The notes below the pieces were generated by a model. The model did not search any database and was not told where the DNA came from. It saw only the letters and a list, made by a program, of their open reading frames with translations. Shown piece by piece: positions 41,342 to 51,516 of a stretch of 64,000 bases of DNA (position 1 is the stretch's first letter; every line of letters begins with the position of its first letter). The stretch is taken from NCBI GenBank assembly GCA_000341795.1, contig AODO01000013.1, forward strand, positions 51,668 to 115,667. Reading direction: 5' to 3'. This stretch comes from Rhodococcus triatomae BKS 15-14. GTDB taxonomy: Bacteria; Actinomycetota; Actinomycetes; Mycobacteriales; Mycobacteriaceae. The position numbers and the translations under genes are program-made.

Positions 41342-43500
41342 CGGTGCCGGTCGTCGTGCAGGACGGCCTGAGCGACTGCGGGGCCGCGTGCCTGGCGATG
41401 ATCCTGGGGTATCACGGCCATCGCGCCACGGCCGCGGAGATCGCCGACGAGATGGGCGCGGGACGCGACGGGCTGACCGCGTTGGCACTCGTCCAGGCCG
41501 CGCGCCGTCACGGTCTGGAGGCACGCGGCGTCGGGGTGGCCGCGGACCGCATCGCGGACGGCGGCGCGGTGCTCCCCGCGATCGCACACTGGTCGGACAA
41601 TCACTTCGTCGTCGTCGAGCGGGTCACGCGGACGTCGGTTCGGATCGTCGACCCGGCCCGGGGCCGCCGTCGCCTGACCCACGAGGAGTTCGAGGCGAAG
41701 TACTCGGGGGTGCTGCTCGAATTCGGTCGTGGCACTGTCGAACCGAGACGTCGGGCAGCGCGAGGGCCGTGGCGGCGCCAGGCGCTCGAGACGGCGCGAC
41801 GCACGCGGGGCCTGCTGGTCCGGATCGTGCTCGCCTCGCTGGTGCTGCAGACTCTGGCGATGGCGCTGCCCCTGACCGCGGGAGTGCTCGTCGACCGGGT
41901 GATTCCGGACGCGGACCTGACACTGTGGTGGGTGGTGGCCACCCTCGTCGCCGTCGCGGTGTGCGCCCATCTGGTGACCGGGCTGGTGCGCAGCGTTCTG
42001 CTGGTCCGGCTGCGCACCCACATCGACCGCGAGCTCACCTCCGCCGTCGTCCACCGACTTATGCGGTTGCCGCTCGGCTGGTTCACCCGGCGCGGTACCG
42101 CCGACGTCACGGCGCGCATCGCGTCTGCCGGCGCGCTCCGCGAGCTCGTGACCGGGCCGGTGCTCGCAGCAATCCTCGACGGCCCTATCGCGGTCGGCTA
42201 CATCGTCGTCCTGGTGTGGCTGTCCCCGCCGCTGGGAATCGCGGTGTGCGTGTTCGCACTCACGCAGGCCGTGCTGCTGCTCGCGACGGCCGGTCGGGTC
42301 GTGGAGGCCGGCCACCGCGAGCTCGCGTCCGCGGCTGCGGCGGAGGGCGCCCTGATCGACGCGGTCGGCGGCATCGAGACGATGAAGGCGTCGGGCGCGG
42401 AGGACGCGGTCGCGTCCAGGTGGGCGGCGCGGTTCGAGGTCGCGATCCGCGACGCGGCGACGGGGGCGCGACTACAGGGCCGGCTCGACGCCGTGCTGCA
42501 GGCACTACGGGTCGCCGCACCCGCGACCCTCGTCTCGGTCGGTGCGCTCCAGGTCGTCGCCGGGACCCGGTCGCTCGGCGACATGATCGCGCTGAACGGG
42601 ATAGCCCTCGCCGCGCTCGCGCCCGTCGGATCCCTCGCGGGAACGCTGCAGCGGCTCCAGACCGCGGGTGCCCATCTGCGACGACTCGGCGACATTCTGA
42701 ACACACCGCCGGAACAGGACGGCGTGGACACGCGTCCGGCGCCCGCACTTCGCGGCGGGGTGTCGGTGCGCGGGCTCGGATTCCGCTACGACCCGCGGGC
42801 TCCCTGGGTGCTCCGTGGGCTCGACCTCGACATCCCCGCAGGCGCGACGGTGGCCCTCGTCGGCCGTTCCGGTTCCGGCAAGAGCACCCTTGCGCGGCTC
42901 CTGTTGGGGCTCGTGCCGCCGTCCGAGGGCCGTATCGGCTACGACGGTGTCGATGCGGCCGCGCTCGAGGTGCGTTCCCTGCGAGCGCAATTCGGAGTGG
43001 TCACCCAGGAGTGCGCACTGCTCGGCGGAACCATCGCCGACAACATCGCGCTGTGCCGGCCCGGCGCGAGCCGCGCCGAGATCGCGGCTGCGGCCCGGGT
43101 CGCGTGCCTGGACGACGACATCGTCGCCATGCCGATGGGCTACGACACCGTGCTCCGCGACGGCGGCGGACTCTCCGGCGGACAGCGCCAGCGCCTTGCG
43201 ATCGCGCGGGCCGTCCTGGCGGACCCGCGGATCGTGTTGCTCGACGAGGCGACGAGTGCGCTCGACTCGGTGACGGAGGCGGCCGTGACCGCGAATCTCG
43301 CCGCGCTCGAGCAGACCCGAATCGTGATCGCGCACCGGCTGAGCACGATTCGCGACGCGGACCTGATCGTCGTCCTCGACGGCGGCCGCATCGTCGAGCA
43401 GGGCACCCACGAGCGACTGCTCGCCGCCGGCGGCGCGTACGCCGACCTGGTCGCGGCGCAGGGCATGGACGAACTCAGGACGGGAGCCCCGCACCCCTGA
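41338..43500 (+). CDS. C39-peptidase-containing ABC exporter (PCAT)
   Basis: A 720-residue bifunctional peptidase and exporter. Residues 1-130 are a C39 cysteine protease with Gln8 and Cys14 (VQDGLSDCGAACLAM), His89 (SDNHFVVVE) and Asp105 (IVDPARG), all catalytic residues present. A six-helix ABC membrane domain spans about 150-440. The ATPase has Walker A VGRSGSGKST (about 508), signature LSGGQRQRLAIARA and Walker B VLLDEATSALD. It should cut the precursor after its Gly-Gly and export the core. The GTG start overlaps the previous stop (GTGA). Its 3' end overlaps the convergent IclR gene by 26 bp. Confidence 0.93.
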   Translation: MTVPVVVQDGLSDCGAACLAMILGYHGHRATAAEIADEMGAGRDGLTALALVQAARRHGLEARGVGVAADRIADGGAVLPAIAHWSDNHFVVVERVTRTSVRIVDPARGRRRLTHEEFEAKYSGVLLEFGRGTVEPRRRAARGPWRRQALETARRTRGLLVRIVLASLVLQTLAMALPLTAGVLVDRVIPDADLTLWWVVATLVAVAVCAHLVTGLVRSVLLVRLRTHIDRELTSAVVHRLMRLPLGWFTRRGTADVTARIASAGALRELVTGPVLAAILDGPIAVGYIVVLVWLSPPLGIAVCVFALTQAVLLLATAGRVVEAGHRELASAAAAEGALIDAVGGIETMKASGAEDAVASRWAARFEVAIRDAATGARLQGRLDAVLQALRVAAPATLVSVGALQVVAGTRSLGDMIALNGIALAALAPVGSLAGTLQRLQTAGAHLRRLGDILNTPPEQDGVDTRPAPALRGGVSVRGLGFRYDPRAPWVLRGLDLDIPAGATVALVGRSGSGKSTLARLLLGLVPPSEGRIGYDGVDAAALEVRSLRAQFGVVTQECALLGGTIADNIALCRPGASRAEIAAAARVACLDDDIVAMPMGYDTVLRDGGGLSGGQRQRLAIARAVLADPRIVLLDEATSALDSVTEAAVTANLAALEQTRIVIAHRLSTIRDADLIVVLDGGRIVEQGTHERLLAAGGAYADLVAAQGMDELRTGAPHP

Positions 43501-44227
43501 GCCGGCTGGCGTACGTGCGCAGCAGATCCCACAGGTCGCCGTCGTTCTCGTCAATCCTGCCGGTGCGTCCGATGGCGGTGAGGGCGCCGGTGAGCCGCCC
43601 GTCGCCGGAACGCACCGGAACCGCGAGCGCGGTTCGTCCGACCCGGCTCTCGTCGATCTCGCTCGCGGCGTCCCGGTCGCGTACCCGCCGCAACTCGAGG
43701 GCGAGCCGGTCCGGTTCGGTCACCGTGCGGTCGGTGACCCTGCGCAGCGGCCCCGGACCCAGGAGTTCGGGTCGCTGCACCAGTAGCAGCTTGCCGATCG
43801 CCGACGCGTGCAGATGAGTCGTCCACGTCGCCTCGCCGGCCAGTTCGTGATCCGGGTCGCGGTCGACGAGCCGAACCCGGCCGCCGCTGTAGGACGCCAG
43901 GTAGATGCCGTGCCGGAGCTGCCCCCGCAATTCCTCGAGCACCGGCGCGACGTCGACTCTCCGCTCGGAAGCGGGCGCCGCGCCTGCCAGCTCACGGGTA
44001 CGCCGCCCTAGCGCGAACCCGGACAGGTCCTCGACCCGGACCAGGTAGCCGTCCGCGACGAGGAGATTGAGCAGTCGGTACGCGGTCGCGGGCGGGATCC
44101 TCGTCAGCGCCGCGACGTCCCGTGCGGATGCACCCGAGCCGAGTGTGGCGACCGCCTCGAGCAACGCCAGCGCGCGCTGGACCGCGCGCGGCTCGTGTCC
44201 GCCCGGCTCTGTCGTCCGCACGCTCAC
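43475..44227 (-). CDS. IclR-family transcriptional regulator
   Basis: A 250-residue IclR protein: HTH in residues 10-75 (AVQRALALLEAVA, SARDVAALTRIPPATAYRLL), effector domain in 85-245 with the family patterns TTHLHASAIGKLLL and RVGRTALAVPVRS. The GTG at 44227 overlaps the permease stop (GTGA), so it is co-translated with the permease and may regulate it or the divergent amine oxidase module. The effector is unknown. Confidence 0.88.
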   Translation of the reverse strand: MSVRTTEPGGHEPRAVQRALALLEAVATLGSGASARDVAALTRIPPATAYRLLNLLVADGYLVRVEDLSGFALGRRTRELAGAAPASERRVDVAPVLEELRGQLRHGIYLASYSGGRVRLVDRDPDHELAGEATWTTHLHASAIGKLLLVQRPELLGPGPLRRVTDRTVTEPDRLALELRRVRDRDAASEIDESRVGRTALAVPVRSGDGRLTGALTAIGRTGRIDENDGDLWDLLRTYASRLRGAGLPS

Positions 44228-45741
44228 TGCCGCACCGCGTCCGGATGATCGGCGCCGACCAGTGCCATCCGGCCGTGGGAGTTCTCGGCGAACGCACCGG
44301 CGCCCGGTAGCACGTCGCGGGACTCGGGGCTGTCGAACACTCCCACCACGGCCAGCGTCCCGGGTCGTGCCCGGCGCAGGTACAGGTACCAGGCCGTGGC
44401 CACGGAGACGATCGCGACGAGGGCGACCAGCGCGGCGAACCGTCCGTCGACGGCGTGGCCGATCACGACGTACCCACAGACGGCGACGCCGCCGACGGCT
44501 GCGACACGACCTGCCCACGCGGTCGGTGCCGTCAGTTCGTGGATCCGGGTGAGGAAGGCGACGGCGGCCGCCGCCACGAGGACGTATGCGATCAGGAGGG
44601 CAACCCGCAGCGTGACGCGAGTCCAGTCGGGGACGTGACCGGCGACGGCGAAGGTCGCCGCACCGATCGCGAGCAGCGCAGTCGCGGCGACGAGCGCCAC
44701 CGACGGTGTACGCAGTCCGCGGTGCACGACGCCGAGTGCGCGAGGCAGGACACCCTCGACGCCCATCGAGTACAGCAGCCGGGACGCGGCATTCGACGAC
44801 GCCATCGCCGAGGCGAGCCACGAACAGCACATGCCCAGGTGCAGGAGGGCGACCACCACCGGACTGATCCCGGTCGACGTGCCGTGCAGGTAGGCCCCGA
44901 CGAGGGTGTCGGCGTGCCCGCTCCAGGCCGCCCAGCCCGCGAACACGAACAGGGTGCCGCAGATCGCGGGCGTCGCGAGGACGGTGCGGGTGACGGTGAC
45001 CATCGGCCGCCGCGCCTCGGGTGCGATGAAGGTGGCGCTCTCGAATCCTGCGAGCGCGAACAACGCGGTGAGGACCACCGGTAGCAGCGCCCCGCCGCCG
45101 CCGCCGGGGACGACGTGCACCGTCTCGTTCCCCGACAGCGACATCAACCCGACGATGAACACCAGCGAGCACACCTCGACGACGAGGATCGCGAAGGCCG
45201 CGAATCGCACCCCGCGCAGCAGGGCCGTGAGGATCGCGGCCGCGATCGCCAGGTACACGACAGCCGTTGCCGGGCCGCGGATCTCGATGCCGCACTGTGC
45301 GGCGACGGCGATCACCGCCTGCCCACCGTGGTACAGCGTCAGGGCGCCGCTGCCGAGGTACTTGACCGCCATCGCGATGCCGGTCGCGAGTGCGGCCCGT
45401 ACCCCGAGGCCCTTCGCGACGAACGCGTAGAGGCCGCCCGAGGCCACCATCCGGCGGGTGAACTGCGCCATGCACCACGCGATCAGCGTGACGAAGACCG
45501 TCGCGACCACGACGGCGATCAGTCCGGACGCGAGTGCCTGCTGGGTCAGCATCGTCGCGGGCAACAGCACCATCGACGCTGCGGGCGCGGTGGTCGCGAC
45601 GGACTGGGCGAGCACCTCGACGCCGGACAGTTGCCTGCGGCCGAGGGCCCGCAGCGGCGACATCGCCGGGCGGGTCGGCTCGTCCTCCGTGAACGAGCGG
45701 GCGATCGCGTCCGCCAGCGCGGACGATCCGAGCGCGGTCAT
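44224..45741 (-). CDS. APC-superfamily amino acid/amine permease
   Basis: A 505-residue permease with about 12 hydrophobic segments. The N-terminal APC element LSGVEVLAQSVATTAPAASM, a central FALAGFESATFIAPEARRP (consensus amphipathic region) and SSNAASRLLYSMGVEGVLPR are characteristic. The C terminus (about 455-505) is a hydrophilic tail. It probably imports an amino acid, polyamine or amine. ATG 45741 has GGAGG 4 nt upstream. It is divergent from the amine oxidase gene across 265 bp, suggesting a common substrate. Confidence 0.87.
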   Translation of the reverse strand: MTALGSSALADAIARSFTEDEPTRPAMSPLRALGRRQLSGVEVLAQSVATTAPAASMVLLPATMLTQQALASGLIAVVVATVFVTLIAWCMAQFTRRMVASGGLYAFVAKGLGVRAALATGIAMAVKYLGSGALTLYHGGQAVIAVAAQCGIEIRGPATAVVYLAIAAAILTALLRGVRFAAFAILVVEVCSLVFIVGLMSLSGNETVHVVPGGGGGALLPVVLTALFALAGFESATFIAPEARRPMVTVTRTVLATPAICGTLFVFAGWAAWSGHADTLVGAYLHGTSTGISPVVVALLHLGMCCSWLASAMASSNAASRLLYSMGVEGVLPRALGVVHRGLRTPSVALVAATALLAIGAATFAVAGHVPDWTRVTLRVALLIAYVLVAAAAVAFLTRIHELTAPTAWAGRVAAVGGVAVCGYVVIGHAVDGRFAALVALVAIVSVATAWYLYLRRARPGTLAVVGVFDSPESRDVLPGAGAFAENSHGRMALVGADHPDAVRQ

Positions 45742-47620
<1,879 letters not shown>

Positions 47621-47646
47621 CCACCCCCACATCCCCAGGAGATCCC

Positions 47647-48321
47647 ATGAAGCTCAGCACCCGCACCACGACGTTCGCCGCCGGTCTCGCGGCCGCCGCA
47701 GTGGTCCTCACCGCCTGCTCGTCGTCCGACGACACGTCCGAGTCGGCGCCATCGGAGCCGGCGCCGGTCGCAACCCCGGTCCTGGAACCAGGGCAGGCCA
47801 ACCCGATGATCGCGCAGGGTGTCACGATCCGGTCCGGCGCGACCGTCTACAAGTCGAGCGGTCTCGGCCCGTCGGCGTCGAACACGGCTGCGCCGCAGGG
47901 AAGCCCGGAGTCGTACGTCGACTCGATGTTCAGCGGTGGAGTGCTCCCCGCCGGTGTCACCGTCACCGAGGCGCAGGGCATCAACGTGCTCAAGAACATC
48001 CGGACGAATCTCGAGGCGCAGGGTCTGACCCTCGGCGACGTGACCACGATGCGCGTGTTCCTCGACAACGCGCCCGGCACCGACCGCGCGGACTACGCCG
48101 GATGGAACCGTGCCTACCGGCAGTTCTTCGCGAACACCAACCTGGACAGCGGCGACACGGAACTCGTTCCGCTCGGTACCGCCGAACCGGCTGCGCCACT
48201 GGAGCGCAACGCCGCCCGGCCCACCCGTTTCGCGCTGGAGGTCGGCAGCCTCCCGGTGAACGGCTGGCTCGTCGAGGTCGAAGTGGATGCGGTGTACCCG
48301 GACGATGCGGCGGCCGGCTGA
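47647..48321 (+). CDS. Lipoprotein of the RidA/YjgF (Rid) family
   Basis: A 224-residue exported Rid-fold protein. The signal peptide ends in lipobox LTACS (Cys about 23), followed by a Ser/Pro linker. The Rid domain spans about 55-220; the segment [14 protein letters not shown] keeps the Arg that aligns with the catalytic Arg of RidA, and [15 protein letters not shown] is the preceding strand. RidA enzymes hydrolyse reactive imines/enamines. An exported form beside an exported amine oxidase suggests removal of the oxidase's imine product at the cell surface. Start ATG 47647 follows CAGGAGA. It overlaps tatA by one base. Confidence 0.85.
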   Translation: MKLSTRTTTFAAGLAAAAVVLTACSSSDDTSESAPSEPAPVATPVLEPGQANPMIAQGVTIRSGATVYKSSGLGPSASNTAAPQGSPESYVDSMFSGGVLPAGVTVTEAQGINVLKNIRTNLEAQGLTLGDVTTMRVFLDNAPGTDRADYAGWNRAYRQFFANTNLDSGDTELVPLGTAEPAAPLERNAARPTRFALEVGSLPVNGWLVEVEVDAVYPDDAAAG

Positions 48322-48530
48322 TGGGCGCGCTGAGCCCCGCGCACTGGGCGATCGTCGCAGTCGTGCTGCTGGTGCTGTTCGGGTCGAAGAAGCTCCCGGA
48401 GGCGGCCAGGGGGCTCGGCCGGTCGATGCGGATCCTCAAGTCGGAGGTCGGTGAGATGCACGCCGACGATGATGCGCCCGTGACGATCTCCGGACCGCAG
48501 GCCGATCGGAAGGACTCGCGGGCGGCGTAG
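48321..48530 (+). CDS. tatA: TatA/E-type twin-arginine translocase subunit
   Basis: A 69-residue single-span protein. The N-terminal membrane segment (about 7-20) runs into the hinge [19 protein letters not shown] and an acidic amphipathic tail, the TatA pattern. TatA oligomers form the pore for folded Tat substrates. No tatC is adjacent. Its one-base overlap with the RidA gene, two genes after a Tat-dependent oxidase, suggests a dedicated or accessory TatA for that cargo. It could also be the only tatA in the genome. Confidence 0.85.
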   Translation: MGALSPAHWAIVAVVLLVLFGSKKLPEAARGLGRSMRILKSEVGEMHADDDAPVTISGPQADRKDSRAA

Positions 48531-48536
48531 CGGACG

Positions 48537-48562
48537 GCCGGCTCAGCGGTTGCCGAGCCGGC
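48537..48562. terminator. Hairpin between tatA and convergent gene
   Basis: GCCGGCTC and GAGCCGGC form a perfect 8-bp stem with a 10-nt loop. It overlaps the stop codon of the minus-strand gene. Confidence 0.45.
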
Positions 48563-49058
48563 GTTCGCCGTCGGCCGCCCGGACCGCGTCGACGAACGTC
48601 GACTTGTGGGAGTCGTACTCCGCGCGGAGGGCGTCGCCGTCGTGGACGCCGTCCATCGTGGCCTCGGTGAGGAAACGGAAGAAGTCTGTCGAAGCGGTCA
48701 CCACGGAAGTCGGTGCGAGCAGACGCAACTCGTTGACCATGGCGTCCAGGTCGACGATGGACCGTGCGAGCGCACGGAGGTCGGGGTCGTCCGAGTCGAG
48801 CGCCTGGGCGAGATCGGCCTCGGCGAGGACGTCCGGGTCCACGGTGACGACCGCGTTGTGTGCGGTGTCGGTGGCGGCGAGGAAGCGGACGTAGATCGCG
48901 CGTACCGACGGATCGGTGGGTGTCACGGTCGCGGGGACCGGAGCGGGGCGACCGCGCCGGACCGCGAACACACCGAGCAGCACCCCGACAATCATCGACA
49001 CCGGCACCGCCCACCACGGGGCGGCCTGGGAGGAGAGGGTGTCGACCAGTGAATCCAC
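48543..49058 (-). CDS. Membrane-anchored hypothetical protein
   Basis: A 171-residue protein with one N-terminal membrane segment (about residues 15-34, WAVPVSMIVGVLLGVFAV) and a soluble, mostly helical cytoplasmic domain (50-171) rich in Asp and Ala. It is not recognised. The GTG start at 49058 has a -10-like TAGATT (49065-49070) 6 nt upstream, consistent with a leaderless message. Confidence 0.65.
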   Translation of the reverse strand: MDSLVDTLSSQAAPWWAVPVSMIVGVLLGVFAVRRGRPAPVPATVTPTDPSVRAIYVRFLAATDTAHNAVVTVDPDVLAEADLAQALDSDDPDLRALARSIVDLDAMVNELRLLAPTSVVTASTDFFRFLTEATMDGVHDGDALRAEYDSHKSTFVDAVRAADGERRLGNR

Positions 49059-49117
49059 CTGCCGAATCTAACAATCCGTCGGGGGATCGTCGGGCACCGC
49101 CACGTCCGGCACATCCA

Positions 49118-49137
49118 GTGCAACCGAGCGGTTGCAC
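49118..49137. promoter_or_regulatory. ArsR operator, site 1
   Basis: GTGCAACC-GAGC-GGTTGCAC, perfect 8-bp arms, upstream of the SRPBCC-ArsR operon. The core GCAAC-N6-GTTGC recurs 33 bp downstream. Confidence 0.7.
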
Positions 49138-49152
49138 CCGATCGCGTTTGGC

Positions 49153-49168
49153 GCAACCATGGAGTTGC
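49153..49168. promoter_or_regulatory. ArsR operator, site 2
   Basis: GCAAC-CATGGA-GTTGC, the same core as site 1, 33 bp (about three helical turns) downstream and 33 bp before the SRPBCC start codon. Confidence 0.65.
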
Positions 49169-49201
49169 ACATTGATCGACTCGGACGAACAGGAGTACGA
49201 C

Positions 49202-49675
49202 ATGACGAACACACACGCGGCCGTCGTCGACGCCGATCGGTACACCGTCAGCCGCACCGTCGTGGTGAACGCACCCGGACCGAAGGTCTGGCGGGCACTC
49301 ACCGACCCCGCACACATTGCTCGCTGGTTCGGGCAGACCGCCCGGATCGACCGCCTCGAGGTGGGGGCGCGCGGCAGTTTCGGCTGGGAAGGTCACGGTG
49401 AGTTCCCACTCGAGGTCACCGAGGTCGACGAGCCGACGACGTTCGCGTACCGCTGGCAGAACCGGCCCGGGGACCTGGAGTTCGACCGCGCCACCGAGGT
49501 CCGGTTCACCCTCGTCGCCGAGGGGGAGTCGACCGTGCTGACCGTGGTCGAGACCGGCTTCGACCGGATCGGCGACGACGAGGAGACCCGCCTCGGCGGT
49601 CTCGAGAGCAATCGGCAGGGCTGGAACGCCGAGCTCGACGAGCTGGTCGCCTATCTGGAGGGAGTCGCGGCATGA
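49202..49675 (+). CDS. SRPBCC/AHSA1-family protein
   Basis: A 157-residue START-like (AHSA1/CalC) protein: VNAPGPKVWRALTDPAHIARWFG at residues 23-45, a central beta sheet, and the C-terminal helix with LGGLESNRQGWNAELDELVAYL. These proteins bind hydrophobic ligands and are often paired with an ArsR regulator, as here. It is the first gene of a two-gene operon; the stop overlaps the arsR start (ATGA). Confidence 0.87.
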   Translation: MTNTHAAVVDADRYTVSRTVVVNAPGPKVWRALTDPAHIARWFGQTARIDRLEVGARGSFGWEGHGEFPLEVTEVDEPTTFAYRWQNRPGDLEFDRATEVRFTLVAEGESTVLTVVETGFDRIGDDEETRLGGLESNRQGWNAELDELVAYLEGVAA

Positions 49676-50001
49676 CCCTCCGGGAGCGGGAGGCTGCCCC
49701 GACCCTGGTGTTCGCGGCCCTCGCGGACGACACCCGGTGGGAGATCCTCACGCAACTCGGCGCGGAGGACCTCTCGGCATCGGCGCTGGCCGACCGCCTC
49801 CCGGTCAGCAGGCAGGCCATCGCGAAACACCTCGCCGCGCTCGAGGCCGCCGGTCTCGTCGAGCGGGTGCCCGTCGGTCGAGAGGTGCGCTATCGCGCCC
49901 TCGGGTCCACGCTCAGCGCGGTCGGTCGCCGGCTCGATGCGATCGGCGCCCAGTGGGAGCGCCGCCTGGCCCGCATCAAGGAGATCGCCGAGGACCTGTA
50001 G
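49672..50001 (+). CDS. ArsR/SmtB-like regulator
   Basis: A 109-residue winged-helix regulator: LADDTRWEILTQLG, HTH SASALADRLPVSRQAIAKHL (about 37-56) and wing VGREVRYRAL. The Cys ligands of metal sensors are absent, so it belongs to the non-metal branch commonly coupled to SRPBCC proteins. It probably represses its own operon at the two GCAAC-N6-GTTGC sites. Confidence 0.9.
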   Translation: MTLREREAAPTLVFAALADDTRWEILTQLGAEDLSASALADRLPVSRQAIAKHLAALEAAGLVERVPVGREVRYRALGSTLSAVGRRLDAIGAQWERRLARIKEIAEDL

Positions 50002-50016
50002 GCAGCTGCGCTGCCC

Positions 50017-50056
50017 GTGCGCGAGTTCGGTAGCTCCCACTACCGAACTCGCGCAC
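50017..50056. terminator. Large perfect hairpin between convergent genes
   Basis: 17-bp perfect stem starting GTGCGCGAGTTCGGTAG, 6-nt loop, between the ArsR gene (+) and the endonuclease gene (-). Outer GTAGGC (49998-50003) and GCCTAC flank it as a further inverted pair. It is a bidirectional terminator, or a dispersed palindromic repeat element. Confidence 0.65.
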
Positions 50057-50069
50057 AGGCGCGGAGCGC

Positions 50070-50837
50070 CTACGTGTTCTCGCGCAGGTAGGCGAGGTCG
50101 TCGGCGATGCCGTCCGCGGGGGTTTCGAGGATGACGGGCGCATCCGCCGCGCGGACGATCTCGGCGAGCACCGCGGCGTCGATGGTGCCGTCGGCGAGGT
50201 TCGCGTGGCGGTCCCGCGCGGAGTCGAACTCGTCGCGGGAATTGTTCAGGTGCACCAGGTCGATACGACCGGTGATCGCCTTGACCCGTTCGACCACACC
50301 GACGAGGTCCTCGCCGCCGGCCCAGGCGTGGCACGTGTCGAGGCAGAAGCCCGCGCCGAACTCGCCGACCTCGTCCCACAAGCGGGCGATGTCGTCGAAT
50401 CGGCGGGCCATCGCCGCGTCGCCGCCCGCGGTGTTCTCGATCAGGATCGGCACCGCGAAACCACCCTTGTCGGCCTCGCGCTCGAACAGCTTGCGCCAGT
50501 TCGCGAATCCCTCGGCGGCATCCTCACCGTCCCGCACGTGCCCGCCGTGCACCACCAGTCCTATCGCGCCGATGTCGGCGGCGGCCTTCGCCTGTTCGGT
50601 GACGGACTTGCGGGACGGGATCCGGATCCGGTTGTTCAGCGAGGCCACGTTGATGACGTACGACGAGTGCACCACCACGTCGATCGGGCTGGCCAGGATC
50701 TGCTCCGTCCTGGGGTGCGGAGTCAGCTTGTTCCACTTCTGCGGGTCGGTGAGGAACAGCTGCACGATGTCGGCGCCGAGCGCCTCGCCCGCTCCGATCG
50801 GGTGGTCGTCCTGACGTACATGAGCTCCGATGCGCAT
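50070..50837 (-). CDS. nfo: Endonuclease IV-like (Nfo/AP endonuclease family 2)
   Basis: A 255-residue TIM-barrel AP endonuclease. Metal ligands are visible in VVHSSYVINVAS, VVHGGHV, LIENTAGG, CLDTCHAWAGG and LNNSRDEFDSARDRHANL, with a final Glu in VILETPADG. This is the complete Nfo ligand pattern. It would cut DNA at abasic sites in base-excision repair. A -10-like TAGGCT (50845-50850) is 7 nt upstream of the ATG. Confidence 0.9.
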   Translation of the reverse strand: MRIGAHVRQDDHPIGAGEALGADIVQLFLTDPQKWNKLTPHPRTEQILASPIDVVVHSSYVINVASLNNRIRIPSRKSVTEQAKAAADIGAIGLVVHGGHVRDGEDAAEGFANWRKLFEREADKGGFAVPILIENTAGGDAAMARRFDDIARLWDEVGEFGAGFCLDTCHAWAGGEDLVGVVERVKAITGRIDLVHLNNSRDEFDSARDRHANLADGTIDAAVLAEIVRAADAPVILETPADGIADDLAYLRENT

Positions 50838-50847
50838 GGAGTCCAGC

Positions 50848-51396
50848 CTAGGTGGTGACGTCTCCGCCCACGATCCGGCGGACGATCTCGAGGAGTTCGT
50901 CCATTTCCTGGTCGGTGGCGGTGAGCGCCCTGCCCGCGAAGGCGGCCCGATAGTAGAGCCCGTCGCCGAGGAGGACGATCGCCCGGGCCACCGCGGGGTC
51001 GCGGACCTGGTCGGTGAGTGCGTCCATCCAGCCCTGCTGGATGCGCTGCAGGGCCTGCTGGGCGGCGGCGTTCTCGCCCTGGCTCAGTCGTGTCGCCGCG
51101 ACGATGGCCCGGTCGAGTGCCGAGCCCTCGAAGTTCGAGGTCCGCACGTAGTAGGCGGCCGCGCCCTCGGGCGCCTCCCGCATGATCCGGACGTCGGCGT
51201 CCGCGAGCTCGACCAGGTGCGCGAGCAGGCCTTCGACCAGGGCGTCCTTGGACCCGAAGTGATACAGCAACCCACCCTTGGAGACCCCGGCCGCGGTGGC
51301 GACGGCTTCGAGTGTCGCGGCCCGCTCGCCCTGGTCGATGAGGATCGTGACGAACGCGTCGAGGAGCTTGGCGCGAGCGGCTGGTGGGCGGGGCAC
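50848..51396 (-). CDS. TetR-family regulator of divergent MFS exporter
   Basis: A 182-residue TetR protein with HTH LEAVATAAGVSKGGLLYHFG (about residues 28-47). GTG 51396 is preferred because TAGCAT (51405-51410) lies 8 nt upstream; GTG 51417 would add 7 residues. It is divergent from the MFS gene and the long palindrome at 51435-51462 is the obvious operator. It resembles multidrug-binding TetR repressors. Confidence 0.88.
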   Translation of the reverse strand: MPRPPAARAKLLDAFVTILIDQGERAATLEAVATAAGVSKGGLLYHFGSKDALVEGLLAHLVELADADVRIMREAPEGAAAYYVRTSNFEGSALDRAIVAATRLSQGENAAAQQALQRIQQGWMDALTDQVRDPAVARAIVLLGDGLYYRAAFAGRALTATDQEMDELLEIVRRIVGGDVTT

Positions 51397-51434
51397 GGAT
51401 GGAGATGCTACCCACACTCACCCCCGAGGACGGG

Positions 51435-51462
51435 TTACTGTACCGTCCGGCTGGTACAGTAA
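51435..51462. promoter_or_regulatory. TetR operator, 28 bp
   Basis: Perfect 10-bp arms TTACTGTACC and GGTACAGTAA separated by 8 bp, in the divergent TetR/MFS promoter. The length suggests two repressor dimers, as for QacR-like operators. Confidence 0.8.
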
Positions 51463-51516
51463 CGATGTTCGCTCGCCCGCTCGGGCGCCACCACGACCGC
51501 AGAAAGCCGGACAGTC

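Noticed and set aside
43475..45741. IclR and permease genes as part of the RiPP cluster
   Set aside because: They are convergent with the exporter and overlap it by 26 bp, belong to amino acid metabolism families, and pair better with the divergent amine oxidase module.
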